NCBI GenBank assembly: GCA_034521955.1
Contig: JAXHLT010000003.1
Span: 186,001 to 250,000 of the forward strand
Origin: M55B127 sp034521955
GTDB lineage: Bacteria > Bacillota > Halanaerobiia > Halanaerobiales > M55B127
Direction of reading: 5' to 3'
DNA: 64,000 nt
Each line of letters opens with the position of its first letter. The first letter of the stretch is position 1. A model generated the notes under the pieces. The model saw nothing but the letters and a program-made list of their open reading frames with translations. It did no database searches and had not been told where the DNA came from. The translations under genes were made by a program, and so were the position numbers. Of the stretch, positions 45,505 through 54,381 are shown in pieces.

Positions 45505-45954
45505 TTGAGAGCTGTTGTACAGAGAGTTAAAAATAGTGAAGTTAAAGTAGATGATAATATAATTGGTTCTATTAAATCAGGACTTTTAGTATTTTTAGGA
45601 ATAGGAAATAATGATGGAATGGATGATATTGATTATCTAATAGATAAAATTTTAAATTTAAGAGTTTTTGAAGATCAAGAAGGTAAGATGAATCTTTCTG
45701 CTTTGGATCTAGACAAAGATATCATGGTTGTTTCACAGTTCACTCTTTATGGTGACTGTAGAAAAGGTAGACGGCCAAGTTTTTTTGATGCTGCTCCACC
45801 TGATAAAGCTGAAAGATTATATGATGTTTTTGTAAATAAAATAAACAAATTTGATTTAAATGTTGCAACAGGTGAATTTCAAGCTATGATGGATATAGAT
45901 TTAATTAATGACGGTCCTGTTACATTACTGTTAGATAGTAATAAAGAATTTTAA
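45505..45954 (+). CDS. dtd: D-aminoacyl-tRNA deacylase
   Basis: A 149-residue enzyme that removes D-amino acids from tRNA. It starts with TTG (LRAVVQRV type N-terminus read as Met) after GAGGAGTG. The SQFTLYGDCRKGRRPSF and NDGPVTLLLDS motifs form the active site. Follows rel as in Bacillus. Confidence 0.96.
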   Translation: MRAVVQRVKNSEVKVDDNIIGSIKSGLLVFLGIGNNDGMDDIDYLIDKILNLRVFEDQEGKMNLSALDLDKDIMVVSQFTLYGDCRKGRRPSFFDAAPPDKAERLYDVFVNKINKFDLNVATGEFQAMMDIDLINDGPVTLLLDSNKEF

Positions 45955-45969
45955 ATTGGAGTGGTTTAA

Positions 45970-46599
45970 ATGATTATTTCACAAACAGTTGGTGTTAATT
46001 TGACCAACTGTTATTTAATTGGAAAAAAGAATTCAAAAGCTATAGTTATTGACCCAGGTGATGATATTGATAAGATTATGGATATGATTAATGAGTATAA
46101 TGTGACAGTGGAAAAAATAGTTAATACACACGGCCACTTTGATCATATAACTGCTAATGATGAGTTGAAAGAAAAAACTGGCGCAGAAGTTTATATACAT
46201 GAAGATGATAAAGATTTTCTCACTAATCCTGAAAGAAATCTTTCATCTTTATTGGGAAGTAGTAATACTGTTAGTTTAAAGAAAGCAGACCATATACTTC
46301 AACAAGGTGATGTTATTAATATTGAAGATTATTCCTTCGAAGTAATCCACACACCAGGACATAGTCCAGGAAGTATCTGTTTATATGATAATAATAATGA
46401 AATCTTAATAAGTGGAGATACAGTTTTTAATACCGGAGTAGGTAGAACAGATTTTAAAGATTCTTCACAAGTAAGTTTGATAAATTCAATTGAAAATAAG
46501 TTGTTAAAACTTCCTGGTGATACAAAAGTATATCCAGGTCATGGTCAATCTACAACTATAAAAAAGTTTGAAGTACAAGTCTGGGAAAAATTAACTTAG
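45970..46599 (+). CDS. MBL-fold metallohydrolase (glyoxalase II-like, YqgX type)
   Basis: A 209-residue metallo-beta-lactamase-fold protein. Metal ligands: THGHFDHITA, HTPGHSPGSICL, SGDTVFNTGVGRTDF and the final His in YPGHGQST. Small proteins of this type downstream of dtd in Firmicutes are often called hydroxyacylglutathione hydrolase, but thiol substrate and role are unproven. Begins 15 bases after dtd. Confidence 0.9.
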   Translation: MIISQTVGVNLTNCYLIGKKNSKAIVIDPGDDIDKIMDMINEYNVTVEKIVNTHGHFDHITANDELKEKTGAEVYIHEDDKDFLTNPERNLSSLLGSSNTVSLKKADHILQQGDVINIEDYSFEVIHTPGHSPGSICLYDNNNEILISGDTVFNTGVGRTDFKDSSQVSLINSIENKLLKLPGDTKVYPGHGQSTTIKKFEVQVWEKLT

Positions 46600-46618
46600 T
46601 ACTAAATAGGTGTTGTTG

Positions 46619-46647
46619 TTGACTTTTTAAAATCTATAATATAAAAT
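46619..46647 (+). promoter_or_regulatory. Promoter of the SurA-N/TPR gene
   Basis: TTGACT (46619-46624), 17-base spacer, TAAAAT (46642-46647). It opens a new unit after the MBL gene. Confidence 0.7.
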
Positions 46648-46704
46648 TATGAAAGATGTCAACCAGCAAAAAATTATTTATATATCTTAAGGAGTGACTT
46701 ATAA

Positions 46705-47874
46705 ATGTTTGATAATTTAAGGAATAACAGTAAGATTATAGTTTATATTGTTGTAGCTGCCTTTGTAATTTCAGGTGGTTTAATGGGTTTTGGATCATAT
46801 ATGAGTAATAATAATCCTTCTAACACAAATAGATCACAGTATATTGCAGAAGTAAATAATAAAGGAATAACTCCACAACAGTTCTTATCAGTTTTAAGAA
46901 ATACCGCTTCTCAAGCCAATAACTTAACTCAATCAGAAGTAATACCATTTAGATTAAATGTTTTAAATTCAATGATTGAACGAGAAATATTATTAAATGA
47001 AGCAGATAATATGGGATTAGTTGTCGAAGTCTCTGATGAAGATGTTGAAAACAATATTGATCAAATATTAGAGGAAAATGATTTAACTGAAGAAGAATTA
47101 ATCAATAATCTTGAAAATCAAGATTATACTTATGATCAGTTCAAAGAAGATATTAGAGAAAGTATGGTTAACTCAGAAAAAATAAGTCAGGTAAGAGAGT
47201 CAACATATAGTAATATTGAAGTTACTGAAGAAGAAATTCAAAATACTTATGAAAATAGATATGAAGATAGTGAAGAAAAACCTAAACTTGAGGAAGTAAG
47301 AAGTGATATAAAAGAAACACTTTTATCACAAAAACAAAATCAAACATACCAGAATTGGCTTGAAAATAAAAAAGCAGAAGCTAATGTAACGATTAATGAT
47401 CCAGTATTATTTTCATATAACGCTTTAGATAAAAATAACTATCAAGTAGCAATTGACAGTTTTAATAACTTAATTGAAAGTGATAATGGTTCAGCTAGCA
47501 TCTATATTTATTTAGCAGAAGCTTATACAGGAAATGAAAACTATGAAAAAGCTTTAGAAACATATGAAACTGCAGTTGAGAAGTATCCTGAAAATTGGGA
47601 ACTTAGAATAAATTATGGTGATTATTATGCTGACAGAGAACAAAAGGAAAAGGCATTAGAACAGTATAATAGAGCATCAGAAATTGCAGGCAATAATTAT
47701 TATGCACATTATCAACTCTTTATGTCATATAATAATATAGGTGCAAGTGATGAAGCTGAAGAAGAGATGCAAAAAATAACTGAAATACAACAACAAAGAC
47801 AGAATAATCAAAGTACACAACAACAAGTTGAAGAACCTTCATCAATTGAAGAAGAAATTCAACAAAATCAATAA
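46705..47874 (+). CDS. Membrane-anchored SurA-N-like chaperone with TPR repeats
   Basis: A 389-residue protein with one N-terminal transmembrane helix (residues 11-30). Then comes a SurA N-terminal-type chaperone domain (about 45-210: IAEVNNKGITPQQFL, LNVLNSMIEREILLNEA) and three or so TPR repeats (about 220-360: YIYLAEAYTGNENYEKALETY is typical). A Gln/Glu-rich tail ends it. The parvulin PPIase domain expected between the chaperone helices is missing; only a short acidic linker remains (about 180-190). Likely a periplasmic or envelope folding factor. ATG 46705 follows AAGGAGTG. Confidence 0.82.
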   Translation: MFDNLRNNSKIIVYIVVAAFVISGGLMGFGSYMSNNNPSNTNRSQYIAEVNNKGITPQQFLSVLRNTASQANNLTQSEVIPFRLNVLNSMIEREILLNEADNMGLVVEVSDEDVENNIDQILEENDLTEEELINNLENQDYTYDQFKEDIRESMVNSEKISQVRESTYSNIEVTEEEIQNTYENRYEDSEEKPKLEEVRSDIKETLLSQKQNQTYQNWLENKKAEANVTINDPVLFSYNALDKNNYQVAIDSFNNLIESDNGSASIYIYLAEAYTGNENYEKALETYETAVEKYPENWELRINYGDYYADREQKEKALEQYNRASEIAGNNYYAHYQLFMSYNNIGASDEAEEEMQKITEIQQQRQNNQSTQQQVEEPSSIEEEIQQNQ

Positions 47875-47914
47875 ATAATTATTGTCAATAAATATTCAAA
47901 CAAGGGTGAAAAAA

Positions 47915-49171
47915 ATGATAAATGCTCCAAGAGGAACAAATGATATTTTACCTCCTGAATCAGCAAAATGGAATTATATAGAAAACAAAGCAAAGAAGAT
48001 TTTTGATTTATACAACTATGAAGAAATTCGTACACCAATCTTTGAATACACCGAACTATTTCAACGAGGTATTGGTGAGGTAACTGATATTGTAGAAAAA
48101 GAAATGTATACTTTTGAGGATAAATCAGGTAGAAGTATAACCTTAAGACCAGAAGGGACTGCTTCTGTTGTAAGATCATTTCTTGAAAATAAAATATATG
48201 GTCAAGCACAACCAACAAAATATTATTATATAGGTCCTATGTTTAGATATGAAAGACCACAAGCTGGTAGGTATAGACAGTTTAATCAGCTCGGAGTTGA
48301 AGTTTTTGGTTCTAAAGATCCTATGATTGATGCTGAGGTTATAAATGTGGGAATGCATTTTTTAGAATCATTAGGATTAAAGGAATTAAAATTATATATT
48401 AATTCAATCGGTTGTCCTTCTTGTAGACCTAATTATTTAAATAAATTAAAGTCTTATTTAAATGATAATAAAAAAGAGCTTTGCGATGATTGTAAGAATA
48501 GGATAGATAAAAATCCATTAAGAGTACTTGATTGTAAAAATGACCAATGTCAAAATATAATAAATGACGCACCTAAAATAGTTGATCATCTCTGTGAAGA
48601 ATGTGAGACACATTTTGAAAGTGTTAAGACAAATTTAAGCAATTTGGAAGTTGATTTTGTGATTGATCCAAAATTGGTAAGAGGATTAGACTATTATACT
48701 AAAACTGCTTTTGAAGTTAAGTTTGAAGGTTTGGGTGCTCAAGATACAATATTTGGTGGAGGTCGTTATGATAAGTTAGCCGAAGAAATTGGAGATAAAG
48801 ATATACCTGGTATTGGATTTGCATTAGGTATAGAAAGACTTCTCCTTACTCTTGAGAAACAAGAAATTGATATTCCAATTGATAAAAGTATTGATATATA
48901 TTTAACAACTATTGGAGAAAAAGCCAAAACTGCTTGCTTTAAACTTCTAAATGAATTTCGTAGAAACGATATAAAAGCTGAAATAGATTATATGGACCGC
49001 AGTGTTGGTGGACAGATGAAATCTGCTGATAGAATGAATGCAAATTATACGGTAATTATTGGTGAAAATGAATTAGATAGTGGTAAAGCTACTGTTAGAA
49101 ACATGAAAACAGGAGATGAAAAAGAAATTAAATTAGATAAATTAGTAGAAAGTATTGAGAAGTTGATTTAA
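47915..49171 (+). CDS. hisS: Histidyl-tRNA synthetase
   Basis: A 418-residue class II synthetase. N-terminus INAPRGTNDILPPES, motif 2 region YYIGPMFRYERPQAGRYRQF, the His-A motif VRGLDYYTKTAFEV and motif 3 GIGFALGIERLLL, then an anticodon-binding domain. ATG 47915 follows AAGGGTG by six bases; the ATG at 47882 has no ribosome-binding site. hisS-aspS is a conserved pair. No T-box leader is seen upstream. Confidence 0.96.
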   Translation: MINAPRGTNDILPPESAKWNYIENKAKKIFDLYNYEEIRTPIFEYTELFQRGIGEVTDIVEKEMYTFEDKSGRSITLRPEGTASVVRSFLENKIYGQAQPTKYYYIGPMFRYERPQAGRYRQFNQLGVEVFGSKDPMIDAEVINVGMHFLESLGLKELKLYINSIGCPSCRPNYLNKLKSYLNDNKKELCDDCKNRIDKNPLRVLDCKNDQCQNIINDAPKIVDHLCEECETHFESVKTNLSNLEVDFVIDPKLVRGLDYYTKTAFEVKFEGLGAQDTIFGGGRYDKLAEEIGDKDIPGIGFALGIERLLLTLEKQEIDIPIDKSIDIYLTTIGEKAKTACFKLLNEFRRNDIKAEIDYMDRSVGGQMKSADRMNANYTVIIGENELDSGKATVRNMKTGDEKEIKLDKLVESIEKLI

Positions 49172-49184
49172 AGGAGGATTATAA

Positions 49185-50966
49185 GTGCTAGGAAAATTGG
49201 ATGGTTTTAAGAGAACACATAAATGTGAGGAAATTAAAAAAAGTGATGAAAAAAAAGAAGTTACTATTATGGGTTGGGTACAAAAAAGAAGAGACCATGG
49301 TGGTGTAATATTCATTGATTTAAGAGATAGATCGGGCTTTGTGCAAGTAGTCTTTAATCCAAATATCAATAAAGAAGCTTTTTCAGAAGCCAATCAATTA
49401 AGATCTGAATATGTTATTGCAGTAAAAGGAACAGTTAGAAAAAGACCAGAAGGTAATATTAATGAAGAATTACCTACAGGACATATAGAAATAGAAGGTC
49501 ATGAATTAAAAATATTAGATAAAGCAAATACTACACCTTTTGTAATAGAAGATGATGTAAATCCAGGGGAAAATCTCAGATTAAAATATAGATACTTAGA
49601 TTTACGCAGACCTAAAATGCGTGACATCATGAAATTAAGACACAAGGTTGTAAAGTTGACAAGAGATTATTTAGATCAAGAGGATTTTTTAGAAATAGAA
49701 ACTCCTTTATTAACTAAAAGTACTCCTGAAGGAGCAAGGGATTATTTAGTTCCAAGCAGAATAAATCCCGGACATTTTTATGCATTACCACAATCACCAC
49801 AGTTGTTTAAACAACTTTTGATGGTTTCTGGTATGGAAAGATATTTTCAAATTGCAAAATGTTTTAGAGATGAAGATTTACGAGCAAACAGACAGCCAGA
49901 ATTTACTCAAATTGATATTGAACTTTCCTTTGTAACAAGAGAAGATATTTTTACTATTACTGAATCATTACTTAGAAAGATATTTGCTTTAAAAGATATT
50001 GAACTACCAGAAGAAATTCCAGTAATGACATATGAAGAAGCAATAGATCAATATGGATTAGATAAACCTGATTTAAGATTTGGTATGAAATTAAAAGATA
50101 TATCTGATGAAGTTAAGGATAGTGAATTTAATATATTTAGTGGAACTGTAAAAAAGGGTGGACAAGTTAAAGGAATTAAGGTGAAAGGTGGAGCACAATT
50201 TTCCAGAAGCGATATTGATGAATTAGAAGATTTTGTGAAACTTTATGATGCAAAGGGTTTAGCATGGATAATGTTAAAAGATAATGATATCAAATCACCA
50301 ATTGCTAAGTTTCTTTCAGAAAAAGAAATTAATAATATTATTAATAAAATGGAAGCTAAAGATGGAGACTTACTGCTTTTTGTAGCTGATAAACCTAAGG
50401 TAGTTGCAACATCTTTGGGACAGCTTAGAGTTCATTTAAGTAAAAAGCTTGATCTAATTAATGAAGACAGTTATGAATTCACCTGGATTATTGATTTTCC
50501 TTTATTTGAATATAATGAAGATGAACAAAGATATGTTGCTAAACATCATCCATTTACTTCACCATTAAAAGAGGATATTGATAAATTAGATAATGATTTA
50601 GATAATATAAGGGCAAATTCATATGATATTGTTTTAAATGGTGAGGAACTAGGTGGAGGAAGTATTAGAATTAGTAATAAAAAGTTACAACATAAAATAT
50701 TTGATTTAATGAACTTTACAGAAGATGAAATAGATAATAAGTTTGGTTTTTTAATGGATGCTTTTGAATATGGAACACCACCTCACGGTGGAATTGCATT
50801 AGGTTTAGATCGATTAATAATGATATTAGGAAATGCTGAATCAATTCGAGATGTGATTGCTTTTCCTAAGACTCAAAGAGCTACTTCACCACTAACTAAT
50901 GCACCTTCAACTGTAGAGCAAAAACAACTTGATGAACTACATATAAACTTAGTTGATATAGATTGA
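49185..50966 (+). CDS. aspS: Aspartyl-tRNA synthetase
   Basis: A 593-residue class II synthetase of the bacterial long type, with the GAD insertion. OB anticodon domain (GWVQKRRDHGGVIFIDLRD), motif 2 (FQIAKCFRDEDLRANRQPEF), GAD insert (about 310-430), and motif 3 (GGIALGLDRLIMI). Starts with GTG at 49185 six bases after AAGGAGGA. Whether it discriminates Asp from Asn tRNA cannot be decided here. Confidence 0.96.
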   Translation: MLGKLDGFKRTHKCEEIKKSDEKKEVTIMGWVQKRRDHGGVIFIDLRDRSGFVQVVFNPNINKEAFSEANQLRSEYVIAVKGTVRKRPEGNINEELPTGHIEIEGHELKILDKANTTPFVIEDDVNPGENLRLKYRYLDLRRPKMRDIMKLRHKVVKLTRDYLDQEDFLEIETPLLTKSTPEGARDYLVPSRINPGHFYALPQSPQLFKQLLMVSGMERYFQIAKCFRDEDLRANRQPEFTQIDIELSFVTREDIFTITESLLRKIFALKDIELPEEIPVMTYEEAIDQYGLDKPDLRFGMKLKDISDEVKDSEFNIFSGTVKKGGQVKGIKVKGGAQFSRSDIDELEDFVKLYDAKGLAWIMLKDNDIKSPIAKFLSEKEINNIINKMEAKDGDLLLFVADKPKVVATSLGQLRVHLSKKLDLINEDSYEFTWIIDFPLFEYNEDEQRYVAKHHPFTSPLKEDIDKLDNDLDNIRANSYDIVLNGEELGGGSIRISNKKLQHKIFDLMNFTEDEIDNKFGFLMDAFEYGTPPHGGIALGLDRLIMILGNAESIRDVIAFPKTQRATSPLTNAPSTVEQKQLDELHINLVDID

Positions 50967-51011
50967 AATACCAATAAGTTTGTGTTAAGATAAAGACAAA
51001 GAGAAAGATAA

Positions 51012-51187
51012 TAAGTCTGCTGTATTCGTACGGGTTACAGAAAATTTTGACCAACACTCTTTGAAAGGGAGCCTGGACTCTATCTGCGGCGTATAAGCCT
51101 CTTAGAGGACATATAAACCAGATAGGAGGGCACCCACTTGGTGGAAAGAGATCAAAATTAAATGATCCTGCGGTACAGCGGACTTTT
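51012..51187 (+). ncRNA. ssrS: 6S RNA
   Basis: A long irregular hairpin between aspS and a 5-formyl-THF cyclo-ligase gene. The terminal helix pairs 51015-51024 with 51174-51183 (GTCTGCTGTA/TACAGCGGAC). Inner helices pair AATTTTGA with TCAAAATT, CTCTTT with AAAGAG, and CTATCTG with CAGATAG, leaving a large internal bubble, as in 6S RNA that mimics an open promoter and binds RNA polymerase. 6S genes lie next to the cyclo-ligase gene in many proteobacteria and after aspS in B. subtilis. Exact ends are estimated. Confidence 0.82.
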
Positions 51188-51190
51188 TTT

Positions 51191-51213
51191 AATCCCCATT
51201 TGGGGATTTTTTG
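51191..51213 (+). terminator. Terminator after 6S RNA
   Basis: AATCCCC-ATTT-GGGGATT followed by five T. A clean intrinsic terminator separating 6S RNA from the cyclo-ligase gene. Confidence 0.88.
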
Positions 51214-51265
51214 TATTTGAATATATATTTTTTTATTATATAATAAGTTTTGAGGGGTGATAATC

Positions 51266-51850
51266 TTGAGTGAAAAAGAAAAACTAAGAGAATTATATCA
51301 AAACAAACGTAAACAGATGAGTAAAACAATATTAAAGAATAAAAGTAGTCTAATTACTGATAAAATATATAGTTATGTTAAAGAAAATAATTATAAAGAT
51401 ATAATGATATTTGTTTCTTTTAGAAATGAAATTTATACTCATGATTTGATAAAAGAATTATTAAAAGAACAAAATACAAATATTTATGTTCCATATATTG
51501 ATAAAAAAGCTGATGAAATGAAAATAAGTCATATTAAAAACTTTACTAATGACCTTAAACCCGGTGTTTTTGGAATATTGGAACCCAAGGAACAGTTAAG
51601 GACTGATATTAATTTAAAAGACAAACTTGATTTAATAATAGTACCTGGATTAGTTTATTCAAAAAATGGTTATAGGATTGGTTATGGTGGAGGATATTAT
51701 GATAAGTTTTTAAGTTCTATCACAGGGGATGTCAAAAAAGTTGGTATTGTATACAGCAATTTAGTTGTAGAAAAACTTCCTGTTGACAGCTATGATATAC
51801 CTGTAGATTTAATAATAACAGATGAGAAAAACATTAATCCTGAGAGGTGA
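51266..51850 (+). CDS. 5-formyltetrahydrofolate cyclo-ligase
   Basis: A 194-residue enzyme that converts 5-formyl-THF to 5,10-methenyl-THF using ATP. The signature GYRIGYGGGYYDKFL is near residue 140 and a basic ATP-binding N-terminus (LRELYQNKRKQM) is present. TTG 51266 is six bases after GAGGGGTG; the GTG at 51257 lies on that site. Downstream of 6S RNA. Confidence 0.94.
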   Translation: MSEKEKLRELYQNKRKQMSKTILKNKSSLITDKIYSYVKENNYKDIMIFVSFRNEIYTHDLIKELLKEQNTNIYVPYIDKKADEMKISHIKNFTNDLKPGVFGILEPKEQLRTDINLKDKLDLIIVPGLVYSKNGYRIGYGGGYYDKFLSSITGDVKKVGIVYSNLVVEKLPVDSYDIPVDLIITDEKNINPER

Positions 51851-51854
51851 TAAT

Positions 51855-53180
51855 TTGGTAGATTTATTTGAAAACAATTCACAAAACAAAAATCAACAAC
51901 CACTAGCTTACCGGATGAGGCCAAAAAGCTTAGATGAGTTACATGGTCAAGATGAAATAATGGGTGATGGTAAGATATTATATAGAGCCATCAAAGCTGA
52001 TCAAATACAATCTTTGATATTATATGGACCACCTGGCACAGGGAAAACTAGTATAGCATCAATTATTGCTGAAAGTACTGATTCTGATTTTCAAGTTTTA
52101 AATGCTGTGACCTCTGGAGTAAAAGACATTAGAAAAATTATTAATAAGGCTAAGGAGAATAAGGACCTATATAATACAAATACAATATTATTTATTGATG
52201 AGATACATAGATTTAATAAGGCTCAACAAGATGCTTTGTTACCTGCAGTTGAAAAGGGTATTGTAATAATGATTGGTGCGACAACAGAGAATCCATATTT
52301 TGAGGTGAATTCACCACTATTATCTCGTTCTAGAGTTTTTCAACTTAAACCCCTAAGTAAAGAAAATATAATAGAAATAATAAATAATGCGATTAGTTCA
52401 AAAAGGGGTTTAAAAGATTATAATATAAAAATTGATCATGAAACAATTAAATTTATTGCTGATATATCAAATGGTGATGCAAGAGTTGCATTAAATACAT
52501 TAGAATCTGCTGTTTTAACTACCCCATTAAATAAAGAAGGAAATATCTTAATAAATAAAGATGTAATTAGAAATTCTCTTCAGAAGAAAAAAATAAACTA
52601 TGATAAAAAGGGAGATAATCACTATGATACAATTTCAGCTATGATTAAAAGTATGCGTGGTTCAGATCCTGATGCAGCACTTTTCTGGTTAGCTAAAATG
52701 ATTGAAGCTGGTGAAGACCCTAAATTTATTGCTCGACGACTAGTAATCCATGCAGCAGAGGATGTGGGTTTAGCTGATCCACAAGCATTATTGATTGCAA
52801 ATGCTGCTTTTGATGCGGTTAATACTGTTGGTTTACCTGAAGCAAGGATTCCATTAGCTGAGGCTGTAATTTATATTTCATCATCACCGAAAAGTAATTC
52901 AGTTGTAAAAGCAATTGATAATGCATTGAATTTTGTAAGAAATAATCCGATTGGAACTGTTCCTTTTCATCTTAGATCATCCAACTATACACAGACTGAG
53001 AATATTATTGATGATGATATAGAATATAAGTATCCACATAATTATGATAACAACTATGTTAAACAAAATTATTTTCCTGAAGAAGTTGGAGAACAAAAGT
53101 TTATAGAGTTTCAAAAATCAGGAGAAGAAAATAAGTTTAAAAAATATATGAGTATAATAGAAAAATTAAAAAATAAATAA
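51855..53180 (+). CDS. rarA: Replication-associated recombination protein RarA (MgsA)
   Basis: A 441-residue clamp-loader-like AAA+ ATPase that acts at stalled forks. Starts LAYRMRPKSLDELHGQDEI after a short leader; Walker A GPPGTGKTSIA, Walker B LFIDEIHRFNKAQQDALLP, sensor 1 GATTENPYFE, and the C-terminal tetramerisation domain (GEDPKFIARRLVIHAAEDVG). TTG 51855 follows GAGAGGTGA; longer in-frame starts lie inside the preceding gene. Confidence 0.95.
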   Translation: MVDLFENNSQNKNQQPLAYRMRPKSLDELHGQDEIMGDGKILYRAIKADQIQSLILYGPPGTGKTSIASIIAESTDSDFQVLNAVTSGVKDIRKIINKAKENKDLYNTNTILFIDEIHRFNKAQQDALLPAVEKGIVIMIGATTENPYFEVNSPLLSRSRVFQLKPLSKENIIEIINNAISSKRGLKDYNIKIDHETIKFIADISNGDARVALNTLESAVLTTPLNKEGNILINKDVIRNSLQKKKINYDKKGDNHYDTISAMIKSMRGSDPDAALFWLAKMIEAGEDPKFIARRLVIHAAEDVGLADPQALLIANAAFDAVNTVGLPEARIPLAEAVIYISSSPKSNSVVKAIDNALNFVRNNPIGTVPFHLRSSNYTQTENIIDDDIEYKYPHNYDNNYVKQNYFPEEVGEQKFIEFQKSGEENKFKKYMSIIEKLKNK

Positions 53181-53213
53181 TAATGAAATAAATTAATCTA
53201 TGGAGGTGAATTA

Positions 53214-53840
53214 GTGGATTTAAAGATATATATACCTAAAAATAATGTTGAGGTCAAAAACAAGGTAAAAGATAGTATTTTTTATGGTAATATAGAAAAT
53301 GTTGAAAGTATTAATGAAGCCAAGAATTTTATTTCAAAAATTAAAGATAAATACCATGATGCCACACATAATGTAAGTTCTTATGTTATAAAAGATAATA
53401 AAGAAAGTATTGATTATTATGATGATGACGGTGAACCATCAAAGTCTTCAGGACCTCCAATACTAGAAATGATTAAAGGAAATAACCTAGTCAATACAGT
53501 GATTGTAGTAACTAGATATTTTGGTGGAACACAACTTGGGATTGGTGGTTTAATAAGGGCTTATGGAAATACTGCTAAAAAAGCAATAGAAAATGCACAA
53601 ATAAAGACTTTAAGTTTATATTATCATATTAAAGCGGTTGGTAACTATGATAATATAGGTACTATTTTTGGACAAATAGAGGCATACAAAGGTAAGATAA
53701 AGGAAACAAAATATTATGATAACAGTATTGAACTATTTTTTTACTTAGATCCAAAACAATTTGATCAAATAAAAGAAAAATTAATTGAGGAGACTGGAAA
53801 TAAAGTAGAAATAACAGTAATTAATAAATTTTTTTTGTGA
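53214..53840 (+). CDS. YigZ/IMPACT family protein
   Basis: A 208-residue UPF0029 protein. The N-terminal IMPACT domain has DDDGEPSKSSGPPILEMI and VVVTRYFGGTQLGIGGLIRAYG; a DUF1949-type ferredoxin-like C-terminal domain follows. Starts with GTG after GGAGGTGA. Eukaryotic IMPACT affects GCN2 signalling, but the bacterial role is unknown. Confidence 0.92.
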   Translation: MDLKIYIPKNNVEVKNKVKDSIFYGNIENVESINEAKNFISKIKDKYHDATHNVSSYVIKDNKESIDYYDDDGEPSKSSGPPILEMIKGNNLVNTVIVVTRYFGGTQLGIGGLIRAYGNTAKKAIENAQIKTLSLYYHIKAVGNYDNIGTIFGQIEAYKGKIKETKYYDNSIELFFYLDPKQFDQIKEKLIEETGNKVEITVINKFFL

Positions 53841-53882
53841 AATTATTATCTAATTGATATAATGTAGTTAAGATGTTAAAAT
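53835..53882 (+). promoter_or_regulatory. Overlapping promoters of the Rrf2 regulator gene
   Basis: TTGTGA (53835-53840), 17 bases, TATAAT (53858-53863). A second set overlaps it: TTGATA (53854-53859), 17 bases, TAAAAT (53877-53882). An inverted repeat ATTGATAT (53853-53860)/ATATCAAT (53915-53922) flanks the region. Confidence 0.55.
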
Positions 53883-53941
53883 ATATTAAAAGATTGTATG
53901 AATACTCAACATTAATATCAATCATCTAGGAGGTATTAAAA

Positions 53942-54367
53942 ATGAAAGTATCTACAAGAGGAAGATATGGATTAAGGGCAATGATTGAATTAGCTAAAAA
54001 TAATAATTCTGGTGCACTTCCTTTAAGAGTTATTTCAGAAAATCAAAAAATATCTGAACAGTACTTAGAACAACTATTTGTTAATTTAAGAAATTCTGGT
54101 TTGGTAAAAAGTGTTCGCGGTGCAAATGGAGGATATTTACTAAGCAGACCAGCTTCTGAAATTACTGCCGAGGAAATATTGATTTCACTAGAAGGTCCAC
54201 TAAACATTGTCGAATGTATAGCAGATGATACACTTTGTGAATTTAATGATGAATGTGCTACACATGAACTATGGATTGAATTAAGAGAAAGAATTGAAAA
54301 TGTATTAAAAAATATTACACTTGAAGATTTAAAGCAAAGATCATTAAAATTAAAAAAAGAAAAGTAA
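53942..54367 (+). CDS. Rrf2-family transcriptional regulator (IscR/CymR-like)
   Basis: A 141-residue regulator. Winged HTH (residues 1-60, STRGRYGLRAMIELAK then ISEQYLEQLFVNLRNSGLV) and three cysteines near residue 92-105 (CIADDTLCEFNDEC) spaced like the cluster ligands of IscR. CymR of Bacillus lacks these and senses O-acetylserine status through CysK. The cysteines favour a Fe-S sensing IscR-like role. mnmA follows after 14 bases; no cysteine desulfurase gene lies between. Confidence 0.9.
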   Translation: MKVSTRGRYGLRAMIELAKNNNSGALPLRVISENQKISEQYLEQLFVNLRNSGLVKSVRGANGGYLLSRPASEITAEEILISLEGPLNIVECIADDTLCEFNDECATHELWIELRERIENVLKNITLEDLKQRSLKLKKEK

Positions 54368-54381
54368 GGAGTTAATTTAAA

